In this document: positions 1 through 8,387 of the stretch, piece by piece
Layout of the letters: the number at the start of each line of letters is the position of its first letter
How positions within the stretch are numbered: the first letter of the stretch is position 1
Assembly: GCF_013348805.1 (NCBI RefSeq)
Contig: NZ_CP054690.1
Span: forward strand, 2,976,001-3,040,000
Length of the DNA: 64,000 bases
Reading direction: 5' to 3'
Source of the DNA: Rhodococcus sp. W8901
GTDB taxonomy: Bacteria; Actinomycetota; Actinomycetes; Mycobacteriales; Mycobacteriaceae
Position numbers and translations under genes: made by a program
The notes under the pieces: model-generated
What the model was told of the DNA's origin: nothing
Database searches by the model: none
What the model saw: the letters and a program-made list of their open reading frames with translations, nothing else

Positions 1-171
1 ACAACAACACGAGCCCATCGGGGCCGCCGGTTTCGAGTTGAGCGAGCGGGCGACGCCAGTTGTGCCAACCAGGCTGTCCATGCGCCAATTGACGTCGCCC
101 AGCGCGCCGCGATCGTCCAGCGTCTCCAACGCGCCCAGTACGCCCCCGTTACCTTCTTCGTAGTCCCGCAC
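1..171 (-). CDS. possible partial coding sequence at left edge
   Basis: Reading the minus strand from a GTG at 171 to the left edge gives 57 open codons with high third-position GC and a plausible composition (RDYEEGNGG near the start, then LETLDDRGALGDVNWR). The frame stays open upstream of the GTG, so the true start is uncertain. I do not recognise the family. The plus strand is also open here, so this could be a chance frame. Confidence 0.2.
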   Translation of the reverse strand, partial: MRDYEEGNGGVLGALETLDDRGALGDVNWRMDSLVGTTGVARSLNSKPAAPMGSCCC

Positions 172-1141
172 CGCGGGGCCACGGCCGCCAGGTTCGGTAT
201 GACTTATGTCGTCAGGGCGAGTGCTCCAGTGTCGGTCTGGGGGAGCAACTGTGCGGTGGGTGGGGGTGTGAAGACTGGTGGCTCATCACCCAAGACCGCC
301 AACTCTATGGTGGGTCGGTCGGGGTTCGGTGTCGCCGCATGAGGTGAGGACCAGGGGCAGTAGAAGTGCGGCGAGGCAGGTCTGGGGTCGCATCGGGTGT
401 GTCAGGTGCTATCACCCGCGTGGATTACATGTCCCGCTTTGGGGCCAGCGCTGCGGGTGACGATGCCGCCTGCCTCAGCGGCTGTCGCTGTCCGCGGCGC
501 TTGACGACATGGGTTCTGGCTTCCGCGTACCGGACTGAGTCTGCTGCCATTCGGCGCGGTTCACCGATACCGGTGCATTGGCTTCTGTGCGTGCCGGTGA
601 TTGGTGATCGGTAGCCAGTCGTGAAGTTCTGCACACATGTTGTCGCAGAAAGGATTTCGGCTCGGTGGTGCGTGCGGCCCGCTGTGAACCGTCATCGTAG
701 TTGTCATTTCCCGGAGCCCCGACCTGCTGTGTGACAACTGGTGCGACGACGGCAGGGCGCTATCGTTGTCATCGAAGTTGGCATTTGTTCGCGGCTGTTT
801 GTTGACTGAACGAAATAGGCGGTTAGTTAGGCCGATCAGCGGGCTGGTGCGTGCCCAGCCCGGCTCGGCTCGACTCTTGCGCGCGCACCGAACCAACTCG
901 AACCGGACCGGCGTCAACGGCCAACCGCGGAAGGGAACGGCGGGCTGGTGCCGGCGAAGTGTCTCACCGTCCGTGTCGCAGAGTCGACCGATTACGCGAC
1001 GCACGGCTGCGGTCATCCATCCCCGCACCGCGACGATCCGCATCCGTGATGTGCACTCGGGGCGGGTTATCGGGGCGGGTTGTCGGCGAAGCCAGTCCTG
1101 GTGGGGATCTTGGTGGCATGGATCCCGAAAAGACAAGTTGA
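172..1141. other. long non-coding stretch with one dispersed repeat
   Basis: No reading frame here looks like a real gene: the candidates are arginine-rich shadows. The recognisable content is repeat copy A (683-791). The right end runs into the promoter of the XRE regulator. Confidence 0.5.
683..791 (+). repeat. dispersed ~110-bp repeat, copy A
   Basis: It starts tgtgaaccgtcatcg and ends agttggcatttgttcg. Inside are two direct copies of a gtcatcg-n-agttg-n-cat motif and one inverted gtgtgacaac. Copies B (3821-3930) and C (16049-16157) share the whole layout. The outer end resembles the end of the IS3-type remnant at 23.1 kb. Confidence 0.75.
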
Positions 1142-1171
1142 CTTGACTAGTTGTGTCAAGGCGGCTTTACT
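1142..1171 (+). promoter_or_regulatory. promoter with overlapping operator for the XRE regulator
   Basis: TTGACT (1143-1148) and TTTACT (1166-1171) are separated by 17 bp, a standard sigma-70 spacing. Transcription would begin about 7 bases later, at the ATG at 1179, so the message may be leaderless. A 6-bp inverted repeat, cttgac/gtcaag (1142-1147 and 1155-1160, 7-bp spacer), covers the -35 and spacer, as expected for autorepression. Repression is inference. Confidence 0.5.
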
Positions 1172-1178
1172 TGCCGTC

Positions 1179-1397
1179 ATGCGTGGACATGCTGGCGCGA
1201 ACCAGGTACGAGAGCACAGGCGACTTGCCGGTTTCACTCAAGCCCAGGTGGCCGCCCTCGTCGGAGTCAGTCGGCAGAGTGTCGTGTCCATCGAGCGGGG
1301 CGATTACGCCCCCAGTGTGTATCTGGCCCTGCGGTTGGCGCGGGCGCTCGACTCGAGTGTCGAGGTGCTGTTTCCCCTAGGCGAGGAGTCGGAATGA
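1179..1397 (+). CDS. XRE-family (YozG/Cro-like) small transcriptional regulator
   Basis: This 72-residue protein is almost entirely one helix-turn-helix domain: NQVREHRRLAGFTQAQVAAL then VSRQSVVSIERGDYAPSV, followed by LALRLARALDSSVEVLF. That is the layout of the short YozG-type XRE regulators found beside membrane genes. I chose ATG 1179 because the promoter before it places the transcript start there; a longer frame exists upstream but crosses the promoter. The stop codon overlaps the ATG of the next gene (ATGA), so the two are translationally coupled. It probably represses its own promoter through the inverted repeat at 1142-1160. Confidence 0.85.
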   Translation: MRGHAGANQVREHRRLAGFTQAQVAALVGVSRQSVVSIERGDYAPSVYLALRLARALDSSVEVLFPLGEESE

Positions 1398-1876
1398 GCA
1401 GGTTGGTCAAGGTCTTGAGATTCGTCGGTGATCTCGACGACGACTTCTACGCCGACGAGCGGCAACGGGACGTGTGGAACGAGGCGTCCGCGGTCGGGTT
1501 CCAGTTCTTTTACTGGGTGGCGCTCCTCGCCGCTGCTGTTCTGCCGTGGGCGGCGGGACGGGCCGGGGCCTGGATTGCGCTCGGCCTGCTGATCACGTGG
1601 CTGTTCGGTTCCGCTGTCACGATGACGTATGCCCGGCGGCACTACGTTGACCCTGGATCGACCGAGAACTGGTTGCGTCCAAGGGTTTTCCTCGCTGCTG
1701 TCGTGTACCTGATCGGCGCGCTCGGGGTCGTCTCGGAACTGCTGCTCGCCACCGGGATCGGCACCTGGTTCGGTGTCGTGGTCGGCGCCGCCGGCGGTCT
1801 GGTCGCGGCTGCCTGGTCGGTGCGGCGCAAGCGCCGGCGCAGAGCGGAACGCGACCTTCTCGACGAGGACTTCTGA
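1394..1876 (+). CDS. membrane protein paired with XRE regulator
   Basis: A 160-residue protein with four predicted membrane segments (about residues 38-56, 58-78, 100-122 and 124-144) and charged ends: an acidic N-terminal stretch (DLDDDFYADERQRD) and a basic RRKRRRRAER near the C-terminus. The start overlaps the regulator's stop by 4 bases. Pairs of a short XRE regulator and a small multi-spanning protein are common in Gram-positive bacteria, where the membrane protein is often of unknown function. No enzymatic motif is visible. The operon arrangement suggests the two act together. Confidence 0.75.
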   Translation: MSRLVKVLRFVGDLDDDFYADERQRDVWNEASAVGFQFFYWVALLAAAVLPWAAGRAGAWIALGLLITWLFGSAVTMTYARRHYVDPGSTENWLRPRVFLAAVVYLIGALGVVSELLLATGIGTWFGVVVGAAGGLVAAAWSVRRKRRRRAERDLLDEDF

Positions 1877-2126
1877 AGCCGGACGTCACGCCCGGCCGGG
1901 TTGCCATGGGGATGCCGAGCAGGCCGCGGGCTACGCCGGATTCTCCGCGGCCGACGCGCCGCCATATGGGGTGCGGATCTACGGCTGCACACTCGGAGAC
2001 GAGAGGGTGCGTCGACTCGTGGTCGACTTCTCGACAACGGGCCGGACAGTTACGTCGCAATGCCCGCCGAGTAAGCAGAGTGCGCCAGGTCAGGCGGGGG
2101 CGGCGGGGAGCCGCAGGGGCTGCACC

Positions 2127-2182
2127 TGTGAATCGCCAAACTGGTTGTCATCTCGGAGGCTTCTGACCTGCGCACTGACAAC
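2127..2182 (+). repeat. partial dispersed repeat (copy D) at resolvase remnant junction
   Basis: The segment begins tgtgaatcgcca and ends ctgacctgcgcactgacaac, matching the first half of copies A-C with substitutions. It lies exactly where the resolvase frame loses its N-terminal part, so the repeat and the truncation are physically linked. Confidence 0.5.
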
Positions 2183-2605
2183 TGCTTTGACGAGCTGGTC
2201 ATCACCCGGCTCGACCGGCTCGGACGGTCGGCGCGCGATCTGCACGACATCGCCGACGAACTCGTGCGGGCCGAGGTGCGCCTCAATATCAACGGGATGA
2301 TCTACGACCCGACCGACCCGATGGGCAAGATGTTCTTCGGCATGCTGGTGCTCATGGCCGAGTTCGAGGCCGAGCTCATCCGGGCCCGCACACGGGAGGG
2401 GATGGCCGAGGCGAAGAAGGCCGGCAGGTTGAAGGGCAAGCAGCCGAAACTCTCCGTCCTGCGGCGCAAGAAGCTCCTCGAGGACTACGAGTCCGGCGAG
2501 TACGACACCAAGCAGCTCTGCGAGATCGCCGGGCTGTCCCGGTCCGCGATGTACGCCACGCTGCAGCGCGCACGAGAAGACCGCGAGCAGGGTCAAGTCG
2601 CGTAG
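2132..2605 (+). pseudogene. serine recombinase (resolvase/invertase) remnant, N-terminus lost
   Basis: From about 2189 the frame reads as the back two thirds of a resolvase: ELVITRLDRLGRSARDLHDI, then DPTDPMGKMFFGMLVLMAEFEA, RARTREGMAEAKKAGRLKGK and a C-terminal Hin-type helix-turn-helix (TKQLCEIAGLSRSAMYATL). The first ~60 residues, which carry the catalytic serine, are absent; a stop codon lies at 2129 and repeat copy D occupies their place. A GTG at 2264 could start a 113-residue protein, but without the catalytic serine it could at most bind DNA. Confidence 0.8.
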
Positions 2606-3198
2606 CTCGACAGGTTCGGTGGCGACGCTGTAGCTGATTGGTGATTGAAACTGAGCGCTTCATCGAGGGCGGCCGCGCGAGTACCGTCAAGCCCGCGGCC
2701 CGGCCACACTGCGCACGCGATACAAGCGCTCTTCGAATCGGGCCGCAGCTGGCGGCACGCATCTTGCTAGAGGGATCACAGCTGTGATCTTCAGCCGTAA
2801 GTGGCACGGTTCTGAGGGTTGAACGTGGCATTGGCGATCAGGCTGTAGAACGCCAGGTGGCAGTGCCGGCGGCTTCTGAAACTGATAGACAGGACACCCG
2901 CTCGGAATTCTCAAGCAGTAGGGCGCATCAGTAGATCGTTCCCATCTCGGTTCGTACCTCATCGAGTGTCTGTTGGGCGATCTCGTTGGTGCGTACGTTG
3001 CCTACCTCAGGACAGCTCGGTCGTGGTGCGATGACGGGGGCCCGGTTTGATGAGTTCTCGCGCGGCCGGCGGTCTATCTGTGCGAGGGGTCGACTATTGC
3101 GTGCTTTCGGACGCGGAGCGTACGGCCTGACGAAATGGAACGATCGCGGTGCTGGGAGGTCAGGGGCGCCCGGGCCGCGGACTATGAGAGGACCAACA
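2606..3198. other. non-coding stretch
   Basis: I see no credible gene here; the longer frames are shadows. The right end carries the ribosome binding site of the DUF1579-like gene (gagagga, 3186-3192). Confidence 0.45.
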
Positions 3199-3642
3199 GT
3201 GACAGTTACCGCAGACATCATGCGTCCGCTCGACAGCGTCATCGGACGGTGGAGGACGTCGGGAACGGTGTTCGACGAGTATGGGCAGGAGGTGGTGACA
3301 ACCATCGCCGGCACCGACGAGTACGAGTGGATGGCCGGCGGTATGTGGGTCATCCATCGTGTCGACGTGATGATGGGCGACGACCATGTACAGGCCCTTG
3401 AGCTGATCGGCGACCACGACACCGAGACCGACACGTACACCATGCGGGCATTCGACGGCTCCGGGACGTTCGGGACGATGACCGCACGCCTGAACACGGA
3501 CGGCACGTGGACGTTCCTGGGCGAAGGGATGCGCAGCACGCTCCGGACGTCCGAGGACAACTCGTCGATGACGGCCTGCTGGGAGCGACAGGACGAGTCC
3601 GGCCACTGGATTCACTGGATGGATATGGACTTCGCCGCCTGA
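3199..3642 (+). CDS. DUF1579-like lipocalin-fold protein
   Basis: A 147-residue soluble protein. The pattern LDSVIGRWRTSGTVFDEYGQ, a central MAGGMWVIHRVDV, YTMRAFDGSGTFGTMTARL and a final SGHWIHWMDMDF fits the DUF1579 and related lipocalin-like families, in which a one-domain beta barrel measures about 150 residues. GTG 3199 is chosen because gagagga sits 6 bases upstream; an in-frame ATG lies at 3184. Function is unknown. It stands alone in a repeat-rich stretch. Confidence 0.7.
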   Translation: MTVTADIMRPLDSVIGRWRTSGTVFDEYGQEVVTTIAGTDEYEWMAGGMWVIHRVDVMMGDDHVQALELIGDHDTETDTYTMRAFDGSGTFGTMTARLNTDGTWTFLGEGMRSTLRTSEDNSSMTACWERQDESGHWIHWMDMDFAA

Positions 3643-4086
3643 CAGCGCGCATCAGGCCTCGGCCGCCACGCCACTTCCAACCAACAGAACACCGCATCCA
3701 CGACACCGACCCCGATTCGCACGGTATCTAGGTTCCCGTGCTGCCCGGGACGGACGGCACGCATCAGCGTATCCAGCGAAGAAGGCCGCGACGCGCGGAG
3801 GGGCGCGCGGCGACAGGAGGTGTGAATCGCCACCGTAGTTGTCATTTCCCGAAGCTCTGACCTGCGGTGTGACAACCAATGTGGCGATGGCAGGGTGCGA
3901 TCATGGTCATAGAAGTTGGCATTTGTTTCGGTCAGGTGGCCAGCTTGCCTGGAATGTACCGATCGCGGACGTCCTTCAGGTCACTTTCTTGTGTAGGAGG
4001 GAGTGGGCTCGGGTGAGGAGGCGGTCCGAAGTCTGTGGCGGAGATCGTGCTCGACCTCGACCGCCTTACCGTGTTTCCCCCGGTTG
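3643..4086. other. non-coding stretch with repeat copy B
   Basis: It holds repeat copy B (3821-3930) and, just after it, gtggccagcttg (3940s), a motif also seen at about 15985 and, inverted and diverged, near 5280. A weak hairpin (gcctga/tcaggc, 3638-3658) follows the upstream gene. No gene seen. Confidence 0.5.
3821..3930 (+). repeat. dispersed ~110-bp repeat, copy B
   Basis: It begins tgtgaatcgccaccgtag and ends agttggcatttgtttcg. It is the same length and layout as copies A and C, including the inverted gtgtgacaac in the middle. Confidence 0.8.
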
Positions 4087-4545
4087 TCAGATGGTTTCGG
4101 GGACGATCTGCAGCTGCAGAATCTCTTCCCTGCCGATGGACTGCCCGGTAGGCAAGAATCCGCATGATTCGTAGAGTGACATGGCAGTGGAATTCTCGGG
4201 GGCTACCCCCAGGTGTAGTACCTGCGCTCGGAGTTCCTCGTGGACTTGACGGATCACCGCGCGAACCGCCGCACGGCCCAGCCTCCGATGCTGAAAGCGG
4301 TGGTCAATCATCAACCGGTAGAGCCAGACGTGACCGTCATCGGGATCCGGACCGTACATGACAAACCCAACGATGTCGCTCTCGAATTCCACTGCCTGGG
4401 TCAAGAAGCCGGGCAGGAACCGACTCTCGGCAATCGAGTACAGGTTCGAGGCAATCAACCCGCGCTGATCGTCAGCGACGTCGAGTTCGGACACTTCCTC
4501 CCAGTTCTGTCGACCCAGATCTTCAAGTTGCACTGTCGTCCTCAC
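4087..4545 (-). CDS. GNAT-family N-acetyltransferase
   Basis: A 152-residue single-domain GNAT enzyme. The acetyl-CoA loop is visible as RFQHRRLGRAAVRAVI (about residues 82-97), preceded by the strand VWLYRLMID and followed by LHLGVAPENSTAMSLYESCGF, the usual beta-5/alpha-4 region. The N-terminal part resembles the spermine/spermidine acetyltransferase (PaiA/BltD) branch, with a conserved SRFLPGFL-like segment, but the substrate is not proven. GTG at 4545 is the first good start. It is transcribed away from the broken ABC gene next to it. Confidence 0.8.
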   Translation of the reverse strand: MRTTVQLEDLGRQNWEEVSELDVADDQRGLIASNLYSIAESRFLPGFLTQAVEFESDIVGFVMYGPDPDDGHVWLYRLMIDHRFQHRRLGRAAVRAVIRQVHEELRAQVLHLGVAPENSTAMSLYESCGFLPTGQSIGREEILQLQIVPETI

Positions 4546-4599
4546 GGCCCGGTTCTACCGAGAACGGCCGTACCAACGCCACCGATTTTCGGCGCTGCC

Positions 4600-4905
4600 A
4601 ACTCGCTGCCTGCGTCGCGCGGCGATGAGGTGCTGCGCCTGGTGGGCCTGAGCGAGGTCGCGAACAAGAAGGCCGGCGGATTCTCGCTCGGCATGTCGCA
4701 GCGGCTCGGCCTGGCCGGCGCGCTGCTGGGCGACCCGAAGGTGCTGCTGTTCGACGAGCCGGTCAACGGTCTCGACCCCGAGGGCATCGTGTGGATCCGC
4801 AAGTTCATGCAGAGCCTCGCGGCGGAGGGGCGCACCGTTCTGGTGTCGAGCCACCTGCTGTCCGAGATGTCGCTCACCGCAGAGCATCTGGTGGCACCGG
4901 GCCGC
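4600..4905 (+). pseudogene. ABC transporter ATPase remnant (C-terminal part)
   Basis: The frame carries the ABC signature region FSLGMSQRLGLAGALLGDP, Walker B LLFDEPVNGLDPEG and the H-loop VLVSSHLLSEM, typical of ABC-2-type drug or antibiotic exporters. The N-terminal half with Walker A is missing. After HLV the frame runs into sequence homologous to the ferritin-like gene at 8.4-9.3 kb. It cannot hydrolyse ATP as it stands and no permease follows. Confidence 0.75.
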
Positions 4906-5170
4906 GGACAGATCGGCTACTCGGCCGCGGGGCGCGCACGCCGGCGGCATTGCCGCGAAGACGATCACCGCCAGCCGGGACGCCGCCCTTGCCCGTGCCG
5001 AGCAGGTCACGCGCAGTGAGGGCGCGGATGTGGTCGCCGACGCGCTGCACGGGGTCCGGACCACCACCGGTGCGCTCACGCCGGACGACTTGCCGATCGC
5101 GGATTATGACGAGTTGAACGTCTCGGCGGCGGTCGCTGAGATGAGGGAGTTGACCGAGGCGGCCGGCTGG
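4896..5170 (+). pseudogene. fragment of the ferritin-like cassette protein
   Basis: About 270 bp matches positions 8968-9232 at nucleotide level, from the GRGA-AGD region to the ADYDELNVS and ELTE segments. A 2-base insertion near 4935 (gcgcgc against gcgc) breaks the reading frame. The left junction lies in ggccgcgga, which is also what the ABC ATPase would be expected to carry there, so the two fragments probably joined through short homology. Confidence 0.75.
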
Positions 5171-5424
5171 GTTCGACGCCGACTCGCAATTTCGGGCACA
5201 TCGCACCGTATCGCGGTCTTTCGGTAGGCGGAGGACTCCGGGAAGTGCCAACAGCATTGACGGTCCACAAAGCGAGTCCAGTTGGCCACTTCGCCAACCT
5301 GGTCGCGCGCCGCGCCGCACTTCGGGATGTCCTCGACGCGGTCGGGGTGCTCGGGCCGAGCATGCAGCGGACTGACGCGCGGGCCGCCACGTCAACGAGC
5401 GCCCCCGCGCCCGTGCCAGTGGAT
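5171..5424. other. short non-coding stretch
   Basis: No gene seen. A segment near 5278-5310 is an inverted, diverged form of the motif aggttggcaaagtggcca found at about 15970. Confidence 0.35.
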
Positions 5425-6138
5425 TTACCGGGGACGGTCCTCCATCAGTGACAGGTTGAGCGACGGCACCGCAGCCGCTGGTCCGTCACGCCACAGCAGG
5501 GCGGCTTTACGCCGGTAGCTCCGGGCAAAGCCGTGGAGGATGACGAAGCGCGGCACGGCCGGGACCAAGCGCAAGATCGCCTCGCGGTCATCCGGTTCGA
5601 GCCCGTCGATGACCCAGTGCCCTTCAGCGCCGAGTTCCGTGAAGCTCTTCGGTTTGACGAAGTGCTCGTGCTCGACGGCGAGGTACTCGGCGGTGGTTAT
5701 GGTGGCGGCGACGACCGGCATCATCTCGAGTTCTTCACGCCGCAGGTGCGGCAGCAGGACGTCGCCCAATCCGGCCAGCGCGACGAGCAACTCTTCGCGT
5801 GCGGACCCGTTTTCACGGTAGGCGTGTGCGGCCTCCTCCAGGGCGGCGACCGCCGGGGCAATCCGTTTGTGGTCTGCGTCCATCTGGTCGAGCAGCGCAC
5901 CCGCCGCCGGATTTCTGGACCGAATCAGCGGCCACAGTCCGACATCCTCGCCAGTGTGGTGAATGTGCAGGAATCGCATCATCCAGAGCACGTGCGCCGC
6001 GAGCTTACGGCGACGCCTCCCGTCCGGGTACGGCTGGGTCTCGAGTACCATCCGGGTTCGTTCCAGGTCCCGGCGCAGCGCGCTGTGGACGATCCCCATG
6101 CTTCGTATGTCGGCGGGCTCATGCAGGTTGGTCTCCAT
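5425..6138 (-). CDS. hemerythrin HHE-domain protein
   Basis: A 237-residue protein whose first ~160 residues form a hemerythrin-like four-helix bundle. Iron-ligand type residues are visible: IVHSALRRDL (about residue 17), FLHIHHTGEDVGLWPLI (about 55-71), MDADHKRIAPAV (about 85-95) and LLPHLRREELEMMPVV (about 127-141). The C-terminal third, ending in basic and small residues, is less typical. Such proteins sense or bind O2, NO or oxidants through a di-iron site. A strong ribosome binding site (aaaggagag) precedes ATG 6138. It lies 12 bp after the TetR gene and is very likely cotranscribed with it. Confidence 0.85.
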   Translation of the reverse strand: METNLHEPADIRSMGIVHSALRRDLERTRMVLETQPYPDGRRRRKLAAHVLWMMRFLHIHHTGEDVGLWPLIRSRNPAAGALLDQMDADHKRIAPAVAALEEAAHAYRENGSAREELLVALAGLGDVLLPHLRREELEMMPVVAATITTAEYLAVEHEHFVKPKSFTELGAEGHWVIDGLEPDDREAILRLVPAVPRFVILHGFARSYRRKAALLWRDGPAAAVPSLNLSLMEDRPR

Positions 6139-6150
6139 GGCCCTCTCCTT

Positions 6151-6801
6151 TCACTCTTCCAGAGCCAGGAGCCTGGTGATGGCTCCGGCAAGCCAATCCT
6201 CGTACTGCCCAGGGCTCCAACCGGCGCCGCCGGTCAGGAGCTCGTAGACCTCCACCGTGATCACGGCCCAGAGCCCATCGCTCTCGGTGGAGCTCAAGTC
6301 ACGGCCCGTCATCAACGCCCCGGCTACCTGCACAGTCATGCGCTGGCGGCGCCGCTCGTCCTCCAGCCTCGACGCGAGTGCCGGCGCCACGGCCGACGCC
6401 TCACGCAACGCCCGCATCAGCCCCATGGTGCGTCCATTTATTCCGGTGACCAACGACGCGGCCGCCGCGGCACGTTCCCGGTGTGTCCCATGGGCGAGTG
6501 CGGCGAACTCCGGGCGGTCCATCAGGGCCACGGGCTGATCGTCGCCGACCACCGCCACGTCGAGGACCTGGTTCAGCAGTCCCGGCTTGGAACCGAAGTT
6601 GGCGTACACCGTCTCGAACGACACACCCGCCGCGCTTCCGATGTCGCGCATCCCGGCGGACCAACCGCGATCACTGAACAGAGCGGTGGCGGCATCGAGA
6701 ATCCTGCGCCGAGTCTCCTCGGCCTGACGTCGTCGAAGCGTCGAGTCGTACTGTCTAGTCCTCGCGGAGACCGATGCAGCGCGGGGTCCGTCTGCGCTCA
6801 T
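6151..6801 (-). CDS. TetR-family regulator upstream of hemerythrin gene
   Basis: A 216-residue TetR protein. The N-terminal DNA-binding domain reads RRRILDAATALFSDRGWSAG, then MRDIGSAAGVSFETVYANFGSK (about residues 32-72), a canonical helix-turn-helix. The ligand-binding part is helical and undiagnostic. I chose ATG 6801 (MSADGPR); a TTG at 6846 would add 15 residues but leaves little room for a promoter. It is followed after 12 bp by the hemerythrin gene, so the pair probably forms one unit that may respond to a redox or NO-related signal; that is inference. Confidence 0.8.
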   Translation of the reverse strand: MSADGPRAASVSARTRQYDSTLRRRQAEETRRRILDAATALFSDRGWSAGMRDIGSAAGVSFETVYANFGSKPGLLNQVLDVAVVGDDQPVALMDRPEFAALAHGTHRERAAAAASLVTGINGRTMGLMRALREASAVAPALASRLEDERRRQRMTVQVAGALMTGRDLSSTESDGLWAVITVEVYELLTGGAGWSPGQYEDWLAGAITRLLALEE

Positions 6802-8042
6802 GTCCCTATTGTGTAACTCGCTTTCTTTCAATACAAGTGCTATCAAGCCAAATTATCGATCCCCGCCAGTCCACCGCGCCGAGCAGGCCGAGCAGCCGTT
6901 CGGATTCCACCGACGTAGTGGTGGGGGACTGGGCATCCGCGGATGCGGCTAGAGCGCCGGCGGTTTGGTTTGTTCTGGGGCTTCATCCCGACCTCGGTGC
7001 CCCTGCGACAGAGGTGATTTCGCTTTCATTCGCCGTACATCGGTCCGGGGGCACAGTTGATGACTGCGTTGCATCCGATTGAGGACCACCAGAAGCGCAA
7101 GGACGAGGGCATTAGGCGCCGTCCCCTTCTCGATCACCGGACCGTCCGGCAGTGAACCCGCACCGTTTCACCGTCCCGGAGTCGGCGTTAGCGGGAAAAC
7201 GTCGGGAATCGTGCTCCTCCGGGATGCTCCCGGAACGCGACCCTCAGCCCGGGCACGACGTGGTGCCATCCATGAACCCACGCGAATGACCACTGACCGC
7301 TGTCCAACGCAAGGATCGTCATCCTACGAGCTGCCGGGTCCCACGCGCTCGTTGTGTCGAGTAGAGGGCGCAGAGCGACTACGGTGCCTGTTTCTCGACG
7401 GGTCACGATGCGTGGCCTGGTGGGCTGAGGGCCGACAATTCTCACCTAGCATCCACTCCATGTGGCGGGCCATTTTCGGTAGGTCGACCCTCACGCTGGC
7501 GGCGAGCGAACGCGACGGTAGAAGTACCCGCATAGGTACCTGCATCCGATTCCGCCTCGACGGCTGCTCACGGTCGGCTGTGGCCGTGCCCCGCGACAAG
7601 AGCAGGCCGACCGCAGTCGCGCCAGCACACGCCTGGACTCGTACCACGGCAGCGAAGCGCTGCTCACCGAACGCGGTGACAGGTGGTTCGACGCCGGCCG
7701 GATACGGCGCGGTTTGGCCATCCCGCACGCCCGTTCGACAGCTCAGTACGGCGCGGACAGGGCGGCTATCGACGCAGGGCCCGCGAACAGGGCATGCGAA
7801 CAATCAAGCCCTGTCCCGTACTGTCGCTCGGCCCGCCTCTGGTTGAGTGCGATCGGCCCCGTAATCGCCGAGGGCTGTGGGCGATCGCACTCTCGCAGAA
7901 CCTAGCGGCGGGCATGGGCCAGGGCGACGAGTCGTCGAGGCTGCAGCGCGTCTTGGTTGCTACCAGATTGTTGAAATCCGTTGTGGGAAAACACTTGAAT
8001 GTCTCTTGACGACTCAACGGCACTGTCCGGTAACGAGCCTGT
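6802..8042. other. 1.2-kb stretch without a supported gene
   Basis: Several frames of 80-250 codons are open, but their composition is poor. A minus-strand frame at 7188-7445 contains a protein-like patch (LALDSGQWSFAWVHGWHHV) that may be a gene remnant. The last ~75 bp (from about 7968) are conserved with 41892-41966 and form the head of the duplicated cassette. Confidence 0.45.
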
Positions 8043-8345
8043 ATGGGTTCGGAGAAAGCCCCGGCGAGCGCGTCGGTGCCGCCTAGGGTGGCGGGCATGG
8101 GTGTGAACCAGAAGACGATCGGGTTCGATGTCGTCGAGCGGCGGGAGGTGCCGCAGCCGGAGATCGACCGCCTTGCGCGTAGTACGTGGCGGTCGCTGAC
8201 AGCCACGCGGAAGTCGTGTGAGCATCCGCGGTGGGTGAACAGCGGGCCTGTCGCTGATGCGGAGGCGTACGTCGTGCACCGGTACGAGGGGACGGTCGCG
8301 GGCTGAGCTGACCGTGACGGTTGGTGCGGTCGACCTGTGGGTAAG
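7968..8345 (+). repeat. duplicated cassette head, copy 1
   Basis: About 375 bp are clearly related to 41892-42280: the leader (gggaaaacacttga shared), the whole short gene, and a shared tgggtaagcgcg tail. Downstream of that point the two copies diverge completely into different genes. Confidence 0.75.
8043..8306 (+). CDS. short conserved protein of the duplicated cassette, copy 1
   Basis: An 87-residue protein of a family I cannot name. The core (MGVNQKTIGFDVVERREVP, PEIDRLARSTWRSL, RWVNSGPVADAEAYVVHRYE) is nearly identical to the protein at 41967-42233. ATG 8043 is preceded by taacgag-cctgt, and the twin gene has taacaag-cctgt at the same spacing, which fits a -10 box of a leaderless transcript. 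The alternative ATG 8097 would give 69 residues and is where protein conservation becomes strong. No signal peptide, membrane segment or catalytic motif is seen. It precedes the ferritin-like gene by 81 bp. Confidence 0.6.
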   Translation: MGSEKAPASASVPPRVAGMGVNQKTIGFDVVERREVPQPEIDRLARSTWRSLTATRKSCEHPRWVNSGPVADAEAYVVHRYEGTVAG

Positions 8346-8387
8346 CGCGGCGGGGAAATGACCATCGACCCTGGAACGGAGCCTGCT

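Noticed and set aside
5533-6816. A 427-codon plus-strand frame
   Set aside because: It is antisense to the hemerythrin and TetR genes, which have clear family motifs.
7079-7846. A 255-codon plus-strand frame
   Set aside because: Composition (Arg, Ser, Thr, Pro) has no domain pattern and no ribosome binding site was seen.
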